Shown here piece by piece: positions 44,521 to 58,000 of a stretch of 64,000 nucleotides of DNA. Below the pieces are notes generated by a model. The model was not told the DNA's origin. It did not search any database and worked only from the letters and a program-made list of their open reading frames with translations. Source of the DNA: Sapria himalayana (lineage: Eukaryota; Streptophyta; Magnoliopsida; Malpighiales; Rafflesiaceae); assembly GCA_029783825.1 (NCBI GenBank), contig JAREIK010012111.1, positions 496,001-560,000 of the forward strand. The letters run 5' to 3'. The position numbers and the translations under genes are program-made. Positions within the stretch are counted from its first letter, which is position 1. Each line of letters begins with the position of its first letter.

Positions 44521-47500
44521 TCAGAGCATGAAATTCTATGGATTGAGGTAAGAAATAAGGATCATGATTTATTTGACTTTTTAACATTGACTCTTGAGTT
44601 CTATTTTGGTCTCCCATGATGGGATACCCTCTTTGGCCAATTAAATCATTCCTCATGACTCTAATCTCATTCGCTACTACACTATGCTAATAAGGGCAGT
44701 TAGGTCCCGATGACTCCAATGCTTCCTCAAACCCATTATTTTGTGCTAGGAGTAAGGAAGTACATTATAACATTCTTTGATCCCAATATTTTTAGCTTTT
44801 ACTTTTCTTTCATCATCTTGAATCTCGTGAGTGAATCCAAGTCAATCATATTAATAACAAACAAACTTAGAGTAGGCCTTTAGGCCTACTTTATCGTGAT
44901 TAGACGTAGTGGTATCATCTAAAGAATATAGGAAAATGAGCCACTAGAGTAAAGCAATTATTCCAGGTTCTCAATTTCATGGAGTATGTAGTGATTGTGA
45001 ATTGTCCTAGTTCAAGAAGTTCCTTTTGATATTGTCCCAATCTGTTGATTCAACCAACTATTGGTTTGCTTTAATAAGATTGAATTTCAATGAAGTTGGG
45101 GAAATCTGAGTGTAAGTATGTCATGTGAACTGAAGAACATTTCTTTTTTTACTCTTCATTTTCTTCCTTGGAGCACAAGAGCTCTGGTCAACTTATCAAT
45201 TGGATAGCTATGGTACAGAGTTGAAGCGTAGAATCTAGATCACTTTCCTTTCCATAGGATCAAGAAAAATGGAAGGAGATATGGAGCTAGTGAGTGGAAA
45301 CAAGTTAAGTGGTGCACAACTTTTTATATGCTATAAGAGTCACTCATTTCTTTTCAATCAGTGTCGAAACTCATGTAGTTAATGAAAGGATAAACGTTCA
45401 AAAAGAACTGATTATAAGTTCTAAAAGCATGCAAATAAACCTCCCAGAGCACAATTTTTTTATCCCCTCTTTTTCGGAAAGTCAATTTTTTTGAGCTAAG
45501 CTCGTGAATGATCTGAATTTGCCTGAAGATAATGATGATATCCACTTTTAGCTCGAAGAAATTAACAAATGGTAACTCTTTAGATTGAGAAGAATTTCCT
45601 TTGTAATTCAACATCTTTTAAGTCGGTGGGGATGTGTCAGACCACAGACAAATGAATAAGAGGTACCCCACCCCATATAGAGTGAATGAGGCGTCTAATA
45701 GGTTACTATTTTTTGCAGTCCAAGGGGCACTTTAGCAATTATGGATTGAGCTTTGTTTCATTGTCCAAATTTCTCCATTGTTGTTCCATGTTGGGGTCTG
45801 GGCTGCGTCCTAGTCCCAATGTGGCTTATCATCAAAAAAGACTAGCAAAGCATCATTTGATTTGGTAAGCCTTTACTCGACCATCTACCTAATACTATAC
45901 ATACTCATTAAACAATATTTTTTTAGCTTTATTCAGTTTTTCCCTCAATTGTTTGATTGATTCTCACGCATAATGCACTTGTTCATCACATTGTTCTCGG
46001 CTCACCAACAACAATGCATGAGTACATCACTTTTCTTTTCTTGCTCCTCGAAAACAACATGAAAGTCAAATGTGTAAAGCATATTACTAGTGTTAATTTT
46101 GAGTTGGGATCAAATTTTTCTTTTGATTTTGTTTTCTCCATTAAAAGCAAGTCTCCTTACTTCTAGATTTTCTTGACAACCATGTGAGATAGAAAGTGTA
46201 CTTATATTTATATAACAAATTATGATCCAAACAAACTCTCAGGCCAAATGCTAATAGAATTGAGCCTAAATGGTTGAAAACAAAGTCAAACGCATAGCCA
46301 ATGAGTTCCATCGAACATCACGAATCTCAGGTTATAGAAGTGTTTGCCAATTTTGATAGGGATATCATTGCATATTAATCGAGCAGAGAGCTAATTGTTC
46401 GAGTCTTGAGCTTATTGTCGTTGATCTTTGCTGCTAATTTTTAGTTAGGTGACCAACTAGCTAAATGCTTTCATATGATTTAACATACCTATCTCAAGTT
46501 TATTCATGTTTCCTAGTCCAGATGTAAAATGCCCTAAGGCCTAGAAAGATAAGAGTCCCTTTTCATTTTGTTGAAGGTTTGACTCATTGATTCTGAGATT
46601 GATGGAAAAACTGTTCATTTTGGAATTAATAAAGGACAAGTTCCTAAGAAGGGTGCGGACCTTAGTAACCGATCATTGTAAATTGAGACTAAATTTGTTT
46701 TCCCAAGGTGGTCGGCATCTAATTATTTATGTGCTTATTGCTTGTCCTATTGGTATAGATCTAGGGCTTGCTGAAGGGGGTGAAGTTTGAGTGTGTGACT
46801 AGTTGGCCAAGCGAAGGAAAGATTTGTATAGGAATATCTCTTTTGTTAATATAGTTTTGGAATGAGAATATTATTTCTTTTTTAGTCAGTGATCGATTAA
46901 CTACTATATAAATAACAACTTTCTTCCTTCAATCCTATAGATCCGGTAAAAAGAATGCTAAAACTTCAAGTGATTTTGCACTAATTGACTCCTTTCAATT
47001 GGTCCAACCAATCTAAAGTCTCTACCGCCAGGCTGGACGCTGGAGAAAGCCCCACCTAAATACTTTTTTCAACTAGTTAACCCCTCCCATTCAATTCTAG
47101 GTCATTATATGGATGTAGTATATTGTAGCATAATGTGATTAACTCAATTAGTCTTGTTGACATGGTGTATCTGGTTTGGACAAGGTTGGTGCATACCAAA
47201 TCGTCATTTTCTTTTTAAGTGAGGTCTCGTGTATATTGGAACATATTTGTTTGGTTCTGGAACCAACGAATTGCTAGTTTCAATTTCTATTGAGCTGGTT
47301 GAACTCAAAAATTTTGTGGAAGTGAGGACTGAGTTGTTTCAACCTCTTATAGACTTGGGTATATCATACTAAAATGTCTGCCAAATCAGTCTTGTTAACT
47401 AAGATCTGTTCTACGTATTGACTTCTTATTGACTTCATACAAAAGAAGATGTTTTGTTTGCTCATTCTCAAGTCTTGAATGAAGTTGAAATCTTTGATCT

Positions 47501-50500
47501 TCTCTCACATCCTCAAAAAGATTAAATTTGCTGAATTTGAGACTCGGATCTGTTAATCCAAGGCTAGGTTCTTATCTTTAGTGTGGGTGATCATTGGTTG
47601 GCCTATGTAATGCTCCTTTTTTCATGAGTTAGGATTTCATAATGTTATTTTTTGCTTGGATGTTGTCGATATACAAATGAGCTGACATCTTTTTTTATGC
47701 AATGAAATCTCATTAAGGTTCTGGAAATTCATCGAATGAAGAAGAAGAGGTAGTTCATAGGTCTCTAGCCTGATCAAGGTAGTCCATCTTTCTAAATTTC
47801 ATTTTCATATAGAAAATGAAAATCCTTGGAACCAAGGAAAAAATCACTTTGTAAAACTTCATTGGATATAGAGACCTTCAGCAAGGCAATGCTAACTATA
47901 TGCTTTACACATGAGCATATAACATTGGGGTCATTTCATGTCTGTGTGAAAATACCTTACTGACATAAAGGAGAAATTGAGCGTGCCCTTCTTTATTTCT
48001 TGAATTCGTCATACTTGTGATAGTTCTGCTTTTCCTTTGTTGATGAAACCTAAGGATTGCGCTGCTTGTTGAGTCGCTTTTCTTCTCCTTGTCTCTGATA
48101 GTATTCAATGGGTTATTCCGTGACTCATCGATACCTACAATGAATTGCGAGGCTAGTCTGATGTTCTGGACAATGTTGAGCATAATCCTCAGTATTTGGA
48201 AGAATGGGCTTTTACTTTTACTTTCTTTATTTGTTTGTTGAGCTCTAAGCTTTGTGGCTGGATTGGTTGTGAGGTGACTAGTCCACAAACTAAAAGAAAA
48301 GTACGTAAATGTATTGATGATTTGTTTTGACTTTAATATCCCAAACTAGGATGGAAAGTTGATCCTAACACACTTCCTTTTCAAGCTCTTATGGATTAAA
48401 CCTATAAAATCTTATTCTAAGCACTAGTCCACCATTGTCTTGAGTGTCGATATCCAATCTTCCTCAAATTGTAGGAATAGAAGGCATATGCTCACTATGG
48501 AGACTTCTTATATGAATGACATTAGCCATATCTCATATGGAGACCTTATTGTTTGAGAGGCTGCCCACCCTAGGGAAATATTGTATACCAGTTCATTCTC
48601 ACTCTATGGAAATAAAGAATACCTTTTTTCGTATGGATAAATTTTGAAGCACACTACACTTGGTGATGAGATGTCCTATTGAAAAATGAAAGCTACTGGC
48701 TCACAAGCATTTGGACACAAACTCCAAAAGCTAAACTTGGTTCATGTTTATAACCCTCTTGACTAGAGAAACCATTTTATCATATCCAAACAACCCAAGA
48801 AAGCTATTAGCTAATACATTACTTATTTGTGCGTATTGAGCACTTTCCATCTTATATCATAAATGAACCTAGATTAGATATTCTCAATTTCCACCAAAAA
48901 AGAATGCCAACTATTTTAATGACATGCAAGTAGTCTATGATCAACATCAGAATTGTACGAAGCTGCAGCCTACGATTTTATCAGGGCTCTATAAGAAAAG
49001 ATAGTAGGCCCGAGTTTAATTTCTAATGAAGTGAATGTCCTTACTTCCTATTCTTTCATAATGCTTTATATAAAGCTCGACGAGAAATGGTTAGTTAAGA
49101 ACTATTGATTATAAACCATAGAAGTTGTCATTCAATGGAGATGTCCATATTGGAAATGAAGATCAATAAGCATGCACTTGATTAAACTTGAAATTGATTT
49201 AATTTGGGAAAAACATACAATCAGTAACTACACTAGGGTATATAAGACATGACTACAACTTAAGATTCAAGTATTATTGAAAAAATTATAGAAATGTGGG
49301 AAAGATTATGGATAATATGACACAATCTAATACGAGTCAACCAAAAGAAGCAAAGATAAGATTACCAGATCCTAGACATAATTTTCCTAGAGATGGAGAG
49401 TCTTTTGCATTGCTTCTTCTCTTTGTGACTCTTTCCTCTAGGTCTTTTATTTATTGTTAAAATGATATATATTTTATTTTTCCGAGTAGTATCTTGGATC
49501 GATTTTATTGAATTTTGAAAAATCTTTCACTCTTGAGAACAGTGAAGCTCTTGATCAATATGTTTTCTTCTCCTTCTTGCTTGAAGCTCTATCTTGGTGG
49601 TCTTTCGGCTCAATCTAATAGCCTACCTATCGGGCATCAATAAAAGGGAAAGTTGGGCTCATCGTTTAATGCATAATTGATGCGAGAGGGATATGGGAGA
49701 AAGCAGGACTATGGAAAGTAAAGATATTAATTTAGTTTGGGCCAACATACTCTTTTATTGAATGAATATCACCCTTAGTTGCTTGAAAGATTGCTTGAAA
49801 ACAAATCAAATCTTAGGCCAAGCATTGCCAATCAATAAAAGTTGAATGAAAAAAATGTGTATGGAAGAATGGTAAGGAAGGGAAGAAGGGTTGATAGTCG
49901 CATTCCATCCCCATTTTTATTCTCTTATATGTAAGATAGGCTTTCAAGATAGACATCGTTAAAGGACCTTCCCTCGTGGGGAAGACAATAACCCATGAAG
50001 GCAAAAAGGAAAATATGATGATATATTAAGTAGTGCCTTTTAACTACATATCAATCATAATGAATAATACAAAAAAAAAAAAAGGCAAAAAGGGGGGATA
50101 TAGGATGATCATAGATCACTAATAGGCACTCCTTTTCGTAGATAATGAACACAAATCTTTTGTTTTATTTTCAATTATTTTTGGGTCGCAAGTGTGGGCT
50201 ACTGATGGGGCAAAGCTGATGACTTCTTATGCTGTACAACTAAAATAAGTAACCTTTGAATTTACCCTATTTGTCAATGACAAAATGGGATTTCAGAGCT
50301 AGCAGATCATTAAAAAAAATCTTTGTATTGATTGATCTACTTTTCCCTTTGCTTTCTAATCAACCAATTCCATATTTCATGAAAACCTTTAGGTTGTCAT
50401 TAGGGATTATTTTCTAGTCGAATGGGCTCATCCCTCTGTCCTCTCCTTTATTGGTTGATCCTATTGACGATTCCCACATCTCTTGCATTTCTTGTCTCTA

Positions 50501-52350
50501 TGGGCTTTTTCATACAAGTTGCTGCTAGAAGGCCCTCTTGTCGAACAATAATCAATAGCTATCCCAATAGATATTGATTGACCTGACTCTTCATTCAATG
50601 ATCTATCACTCTCTCTTAGTTGTAGTTGCCAATGCTTTGATTCGAATGCCCTAGCATCCTAGTAAGATTGTCATCTTCTTGAGCAACTGAGATATTGAAC
50701 AATGAATACTTGATTGAATTTGTCTCGCCCAGAGATAAGAGGGAAGGTTGATTTTATTCGAATTCTAGACTTGATTGAATCACACTCGTGAATGATGTGA
50801 TGGGAGAGTTTTGGTTAATACTAGGCAAGTTTTGCTCCTTTTTTCCATATATACACATTGAGGGGCAGCTTAGCAACTGTAATACAAAACACTCATCCTC
50901 CCAGGATGTATGCATTTGAAGAATGAAAAAGCCTAGCCCCCCAGTTAACATGTCATGGTTGGAACTGACCTCAGGCCAATAAAGGAGGTCTGGCTGTAGG
51001 AGATGCACTAAAAATATACTCTCTTGACATAACTTTCCTGATTGACTTTGGTTGCGGTAAGTCATTCACTTGAAACTGATCCCATTTATGAATACTTGGA
51101 GGATGAGAAATCACTTTCTATTATCAGGATTTAGGGCTCTGTTGCTTTAATTCCTAAGCAAATAATGATCTAGGAGGCAATACGGCTTGAATGGAATTGC
51201 TTCATTGATAGAACCATATTCACATCTGCTCATCTTAGAGATTTCTTCATGCTAGGTTGTGAGTTTTTTTTTTAAGGGAATCTATTGGGGTTTCACTTTC
51301 ACCTACACCATCTTCGCATAGGACATTCGAAAGGATTGGTTCATCTGAAACTCCTCTATTTATTTAAATTGATTTATATATATTGGCTATTTTCAATCTT
51401 ATTAAATATTTCTCTTAAATTGGAGGAGTGTCTCTCTCGTTCATCTTTCTATGAACAAGGTAGGCCAGTAGTGGATAGACTTCTATCCGACTAGTAGGAC
51501 ATGTAGTTTTCCTACAGCAGGCACGAAATCAGTTAACAGCTTATTGAGAAAAAGAATAGGAAGAACAACCAAATGCGGTATGTTACTTGCAAGTCCAAGA
51601 ATAGTGAAGAGAAATGATTGAATGTTTCATGAACAAAATACAAATAAACATAAGATTGTCGTATGCATTTATCCTATGATTGGTAGTGGGGGATTGGGCG
51701 GAGGGTGAAATTTTTTTTTTTTAAAGCATTAGTAGATATAGACTAGGAAACAAAAAGGAAAAAATTCTTGGGGGCTCCCAAAACATAGTGAGAACTAGAA
51801 TAAGAAATACGAGAGTTTGTTTTTGCTATTTGAAAAAAAAAAGAATAATAAGTAGAATTGAACAAGGATCTTCCTTCCACTCAAAATGGAAACCCTAGTG
51901 GAATGGTCAACCAAGGATGAGCAATTTGAATTGACTAAAGAAGCTAAAGGAGAAAAACATTGCCTTAAGAATAGGTAGGTTAATTGAAAGTGAATGAGTT
52001 GGTTGATTTGCTAATTGGCTTGATCAAGTAGGTCCTATCTCTTGTTGTTTGCTAAAAAATATATATATTAACTAGAGTAACAAAAGTGTTTCTTGAAACC
52101 AGCATAAGAGAGAAAACAGACTAAGTCCATATCAGGAGAGTGTCAGAGACGCCATATATGAGCTTTTGTAGGAGCAAGCAGACAAAGTCCATGACACCGA
52201 GGACCCTGGGTAGGAGTCATTCTTTATTGACATTGTGAAGTTTCAACACATAAGTTAGCACGAAGAGAGCATCAGCTAAATTGTATCACAATCAGAAGAT
52301 ATTGAATAGGCTTCTGAGCTTGTTTGCCAACCAACTTTTGGAATGGGCTG
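44520..52350. other. Probable nuclear copy of mitochondrial DNA (NUMT), decayed
   Basis: This 7.8-kb block is markedly less AT-rich than its surroundings, has little simple repeat, and has the texture of plant mitochondrial spacer DNA. The firm anchor is an rRNA-like segment on the minus strand (45700-45905). Other segments, such as 46985-47060 (CTACCGCCAGGCTGGACGC), 49590-49640 and 50400-50720, look organellar but no gene could be named. Many differences in the rRNA piece are C-to-T or G-to-A, as expected after long residence in methylated nuclear DNA. ORFs of 60-127 codons here are not recognised. A hAT terminus at 52362 bounds it on the right. Confidence 0.48.
45700..45905 (-). pseudogene. 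rrn18: Small-subunit rRNA fragment, mitochondrial/proteobacterial type
   Basis: The + strand at 45777-45847 aligns without gaps to the complement of the highly conserved small-subunit rRNA region around the GGGACTGAGAC / CCCAGACTCC / CAGCAGTGG helices, with about 50 of 71 positions matching by my count. Further conserved pieces flank it: TTTCATTGTCCAAATTTCTC at 45756-45775 (complement of the GGACAATG segment) and GTAAGCCTTTACTCGACCA at 45866-45884 (complement of the TAAAGGCTTACCAA segment). CATTGTCCAA is the mitochondrial/proteobacterial form; plastids have a GCGGAA-type word there. Only about 200 bp of the 5' third is present and it is badly decayed, so it is a pseudogene, most likely of mitochondrial 18S. 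Confidence 0.72.
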
Positions 52351-53499
52351 CTTATCTTAGCTAGATGTGTCAAGTGGGTCGAGCAACCTGGGCCCAGCTT
52401 AAGGCACATCCCGATTGAGCCGTGCATGTTGAGGCCTTTGGGGCCACATACTGGGCCATGCATGACCTGACTTCCTGTCCCAAATGAACAGTTCTTTGGC
52501 ATGACCCAAAATCTGCCTTGGATCTTGGATTATGTTTGGGTGCAGTCCAATCCTAACTGCCTATGCCACTAGTCCGCCTGACTCCTGTGACTCATCAGGC
52601 CTCAGCCCGACCTCGAGCCTATAAGTCAAAGCTTTTGGAACCATTGAGTTGAACCGACCTAATGGTCAAAAAAAATAAAAAATAAAAAAAAAATAAAAAA
52701 TAAATAAATAATAAAAAGATGTGCACACCTTCAGTCGTTGGATGCACCCTGATTGGCTAGTGGCATAAATCTGGTGGCTGTCAAATTTTTATTCAAAATA
52801 AATATTAAAAATTTAGAAAAAATTCAAAAAAATGTTTATTTTTAAATTTTTTTCATATCTATAAATATATTTATCTTATTCTTTAATTTATATATTATTT
52901 CTATTGATATTTTCTCTCTCATATTGTTTCTTTTTCTCTCTTCTCTCAGGACTCAGGTGCAGATATTAGATTCGGCTATCGCACATCATCAAGCAATTGA
53001 AGTTTTATGCTTTACCAATACTATTTTTAAAAATTTATTTAGTTTTTTTTATTTTAATTAATAATTTAATATAAAATAATTTTAAATTTTAAAAATATAA
53101 TTTAGAATATAATTAATAAGCTAATAAAAATTTTAAATAATATATAGTAATTTTAATGACGATAATAAAATTAAGAGGATAAAGATATTAGGGGTGTCGA
53201 TGAAAAATTGGCACAATTCAAATATTGTTAAAAAATATTAACCATAGGAGTGCATGTGGGACTAAGCACCTTAAGAGGAATGCTGAACAATGAATTAAAA
53301 AATAGTGTATTAAATCTTAAACAACTCAACTGAGTGGTAGGATCTTTGTGGTTAGATCTAGTTTAATCTCTATGTTGATTCCCTTCAAATACCACAATGA
53401 GTTAGGGAGGGAATACATGACCAAATTGATTATCATAATAAATTTTTCGATTAGATTTTCAGAGGATCCAAGGATATTCAGTATCATATGGATTTATTT

Positions 53500-55430
53500 T
53501 TAACCTGCATATCATAGAATTCCTAAGTCTATATATAGGAATAATATATTAAAATATTTTAAGTTAGAAAAAGAAATAATAATTAATGAATTTAAGAAAT
53601 ATAGTAGTGTGATATTCGTGATGTCCGATATCTGGACTAGTCATGATTAGAGGTGTCAAACGGGTCTGGCTGACCCGACCCGGCCTGAGGCACGACACTA
53701 TTTGGTCGTGTCTGGCCCGGCACGACATGGGAATGACCCGTGCTAGTGCCTGTGTCGTGCCTATTCAAGGAGCGGCTCGTGCAATGCATAGACCAACCAG
53801 GCCACATGCCGGGCTAGGCACGACCTAGTACCAAGGCCCATGGGCATAGTATCTCAGCATGAGTCGAGATATGCCCCAACCCCACCCAGCTCGATACCCT
53901 CAACTAGAACCCGAGGCCCAAGGAATCCAAAGTTCTATCAGGCTTGAACCCGACCCACAATATTTTTCTACCCGAGTCTAAGGCTTGAATTTGTGCCTCC
54001 TGCATGATGATGCTTCTTATGCATGCTTCACTACCACTATGTAGATTCTAAATGAATATTAAATAAAAAAATATTATGATTTTAAGAGATTTTTCATCCT
54101 TATTATGTTCCGATAATTTATGAGTATATGTTGAGAATTTTTAAAGAATATAATATTCATAATAAAATATATAGTATCATATTTGATAACATATCTAATA
54201 ATAGAGTTGCCAATAACTTGTTTGTTAGGACTATTAGAGATGAGCGATTATGAGAGATTTTTCACGTTAGATATATGTTTCATGTCATTAATCTCATAGT
54301 AAAAATCAGGATGAAGGTTATTTCCCTCATTTTAGAAAACATATATATTTCACTAAAATTTTTTCGTATGTCTCACAGATAACATGAGTTTAATAGTTAT
54401 GTTTACTTATAGGTCAAAAGAAGAAGTAATTTCAATCATATGTGAAACACTGTTATTATTACATATACCTTATATTGGAGTCATGTATTGGATGTGAATA
54501 TGTAATATCTAACAATGTCTATAGTAAGAGTGACCAACTTATAATTAATGATATTGACTAGGCTATAGGAATTTTATTTATGAAATTCCTAAAGATTTTT
54601 TTACACGACGAACATGTGTTCGTCAGTTTATACTCTTGTGATTTACATTGCACTTACGTGCATATGTAATATTAGTAATATGTTTATGATGTTTACATAT
54701 GACCCAATAATTAGTGATATGACTCTTGAGATAGAAACTAAGTATTTTAAGTATTTGTCTATTATTTTATCTTTTTATTGTTTGGTTGCCTGCATGAACC
54801 CTAAGGTTAATGTGGAAGGGATAGAGAATATATTGACATACATATCTTCATGTATGAACCATGAATATCAACTTGAAGGGTTCATTAATGAGAAGTTGAT
54901 TAAGCTATTTACATGTTATGATACTAGGTATGGTTGTGATAGTAGTCAGACTTCGAGTACTAAAATGAATATCATATTTAGATATGATAATTTTTTTATT
55001 CAGTTAGTGAGAGGGAAATGATGGTAGACTGTCCAATAGGAGTGAGCTATTTCAGTACCTAGATACCGATTACTGTTCAATTCAATCACATATCGATAGC
55101 AAGAATCTTGATATTTTATAATAGTCGAAATCATATGAGTTAATCTATCATTTGATGTTTAAGATGACACGAGATCTACTGACTCATTTGATGTTGAATA
55201 TGACATTATAATTTTTTTTATATTATAGTGAATATAATTTTCGATAGGAGATAGAAATTCTGGTTAGATATTATTGAGACATTAACTTTCATGAAAGATT
55301 GAGAAGATTCGAGCTTGGACATTCAGGATCGTACTACAACTGCAGTATGAGCGGAGGAGCTTCTTGGTAGATGATGATTTGTGAGAATGAGATTGAACCT
55401 ACCGCTAGTTATACTGATACCATTAGAAAC
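53500..55430 (+). pseudogene. hAT transposase pseudogene, copy 1 of the tandem pair
   Basis: The core reads EIFHVRYMFHVINLIVKIR near 54255, followed by the long clean piece 54614-55021: CNISNMFMMF, EIETKYFKYLSIILSFYCLVACMNPKV and EGFINEKLIKLFTCYDTRY. Then come C-terminal dimerisation remnants near 55130-55330. The frame is interrupted upstream by the fragment at 53649-54010 and by several stops. It is co-linear with the transposase at 5800-7872. Confidence 0.68.
53649..54010 (+). mobile_element. hAT 5'-end fragment inserted in the transposase of the composite hAT
   Basis: TAGAGGTGTCAAACGGGTCTGG at 53648 is a terminus; GC-rich subterminal DNA follows to about 54005. It interrupts a segment that is continuous in the 4861-8544 element: ATCTGGACTAGTCATGAT before it and ATGATGCTTCTTATGC after it correspond to adjacent sequence at 6372-6410 there. 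The repeated ATGAT at the two borders may be a target duplication. No matching right terminus is present. Confidence 0.55.
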
Positions 55431-55479
55431 TTGTGAAATTAATCATTAATATATTGATTTTTATCTTTTGAGCTTAAAT

Positions 55480-56950
55480 TGTTAGGTCTATATGTATGAA
55501 TGACATACTAAAATATTATAAGTTAATAAAATAAATAATAATTAATTAATTTAGGGTTTCAGGGATTCTTCATTCTCATGATGATTTTGTCATATATGAG
55601 TGCATGATGAGAATATTTAGAGATTATTATATTTAAAAATAAAATATTTAATTTCATATTTAATAAATTATCTAACAATAAATTAGTCATTAATATATTT
55701 ATTACAACCATTAGAGATGGATCATGAGGAGAAATTTCTCTTATTAAATGTATGTGTCATATTATTAACCTGATAGTATAAGTAGAGATAAAAATTATTT
55801 CCCGATCATTAAAAAAATATATGTAATTTCTTAAAATATCTTTTGAAACCCTGTAGGTAATATGAGTTTTATAGTCTCTGTTTGTCTATAGGTCAAAAGA
55901 AGAAATTTCAAATGGATGTGAGACAATGTTGGAATTACACTTACCTGATGTTATAGTCATGTGTTGGATACAAACACGTGATATCTTATTATGTTAATAG
56001 TAAGAGTAATGAACTTAATTTTGACAACAGAGAGTGGGATACAAGAATTTTATTTATGAAAATTTTAAAAATTTTGTATTTATGACACGATAGACATGTA
56101 TTTTCTTTTTTATACTTTCATCACTTGTATTATACTTAGATGCATATGCAATATTACTAGCATGTTTAGGAAATTTAGAGATAATCATATATTTAGTGAT
56201 ATAGTTATTGAGATGGAAATCATGTACTTAAAGTATTTGTCTACCATTCTAATCTCTTTATTATCTAGCTGGCTGCATGGATCATAAGGTTATGGTGGAA
56301 GGAGTAGAAAGTATTTTGATATATATATATATCCACATGCATGAATCTATAAGACCAACCTGAAGGATTTATTCACAAAAAATTGACTGAATTATTTATA
56401 TATTACGACACTAGGTATAGTAGTAGTTTTAGCCAAACACTGAGTACGAGAATGAATATTTTATTCGGAGATAATGACTTCTCCATTCAATTAATTAGGG
56501 GGAAATGACAGAGTGGTTCGTTGAATAGGAACGAGCTGTCTTGATATTTAGATATTAATTATTTTTCAATCTTATCACATAACGATAATAAAAAACTTGA
56601 TATTTTATAATATAAGAAATCATATAAATTCACATATCTCATGTTGTCTAAGATGACCTGAGATCTACTGACCCTCTAGTATCGAGCATAGAATCTGAAA
56701 TTATTTTTTTTTACATGTCAATATCATTATAGATATAAGATCAAGACTACAGTCAGATATCATTGAGATACAAGCATTCATAAAATATTGGGAGGATTTG
56801 AGGTTAGATATCTAGGATCAGGCTGAAACAAGAACAGAGAAATTACTAGTAGATAATGTTGAGGTTGTTGAGATTGTGTCCACTACTAGTGATACTATCA
56901 AATGTTTACCCAATAATAATAATTTGCATATCGGCATCGATTGTATTACA
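55480..56950 (+). pseudogene. hAT transposase pseudogene, copy 2 of the tandem pair
   Basis: It resumes with ATGACATACTAAAATATTATAAGTT at about 55499 and repeats the domain order of copy 1, including CHIINLIV near 55756, CNITSMFRKF and EMEIMYLKYLSTILI at 56096-56287, and the dimerisation region near 56640-56840. About 90 bp present in copy 1 after the AATTTAAG segment is missing here. More stops than copy 1. Confidence 0.65.
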
Positions 56951-57359
56951 ATTATTCTTGACTGATAATTATTATGTTATATTATTTTATTTTTGATTAG
57001 ATTAGATGATTAATTTTTTTTGTGATTTTTTATTATTAAAATTTTTTTAATGATTTTATTTTATTATAATTTATGTGAAATTATGTAGTAACTCATAATG
57101 AATAGCTTAATTTAAAAAATAAAAATTTTAAATCATATACTAGTCGACTTTACCTGGCTGGCAATTTCCATGCATGACCAGGCACGTTCTGGCACGACCC
57201 AACCTAATTCCTACCCAGGTCGGTATGAATCAAGTCATATTGTGCTGAGCACAACAAGACTGACTAACCAGGTCGTACCTGGCACGACATAGTGGCCCTG
57301 ACTAGGTCACCAAAAAATAGGCCAGTCTAGCACGACACGATTTTTTTGACACCTCAATT

Positions 57360-58000
57360 TTGATGTGACTAATTATCATTCAATGTATATACTAAACTAA
57401 AGCTCTTGTGTATTTTTCTATGTTATGACAAAACCTCTATATTACACTGAATTTGGGTTGTTGTTCAATTCCTATTCTATTGTCTATAAAATTTGGATTC
57501 CTCCAAGAAAAAACTATACCAAGCTAGAGGTTTTGCAAACACTAATTTTTATCCAAATGGGGTACCTTAAATTAGGTTTTCTACAAACCCTAATTTATGT
57601 CATTATTTTATATTATTTTTATTAATCTTATGGAAATTTGCTCATTCCATCATTGGAATAAGGTGACTATGCTTTTGTGGCATTGACATAGTGGGTGTGC
57701 AACAATTCAGACTGTCACACAATGGATGTATGTCTTGCTTTTATGATTTACAACACTCAACCACACACACACTCTAATGGTTTATTTGTTCCTATGGTTG
57801 ATTATTATCTTGTTGAATTTTAGGTTACATAGCATGCAATAAAATATAATCACCCAGTATCACTGACATAATACACACCTCTCTTATATAATGTATAAAA
57901 ATTATTAGGACAGTCTATAAATCGAGTGTTATCATCAAAATCATTAACAAAGAAATAAAATAAAATAAACAAAATTATAAACATAAATTAGTAAGCCGCA
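57360..58000. other. Unassigned DNA
   Basis: No domain was recognised. A 66-codon + strand ORF (57425-57625) is hydrophobic and unremarkable. A short CA-rich run lies at 57760-57772. Confidence 0.4.

Larger units (their letters stand above)
52362..57356 (+). mobile_element. Composite hAT element with two tandem transposase regions
   Basis: It starts TAGATGTGTCAAGTGGG at 52362 and ends with TTTGACACCTCA near 57356, the window's hAT terminus in both orientations, with GC-rich subterminal DNA at each end (52370-52680 and 57140-57350). Between them the + strand carries two successive copies of the transposase region: about 53500-55430 and about 55480-56950. The second begins again at the ACATACTAAAATATTATAAGTT segment and repeats the same domain order. 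A further hAT 5' end lies inside at 53649-54010. All coding is broken. It may have formed by tandem duplication or by one element inserting into its sibling. Confidence 0.65.

Noticed and set aside
45700..45905. rRNA fragment considered as plastid 16S
   Set aside because: The CATTGTCCAA segment matches the mitochondrial/proteobacterial form; the plastid form has GCGGAA there. Decay leaves some doubt.
47905..48288. 127-codon minus-strand ORF in the organelle-like block
   Set aside because: No recognised domain; Ser/Lys/Arg-rich and without support as a mitochondrial or nuclear gene. It could be a decayed mitochondrial ORF but this cannot be shown.
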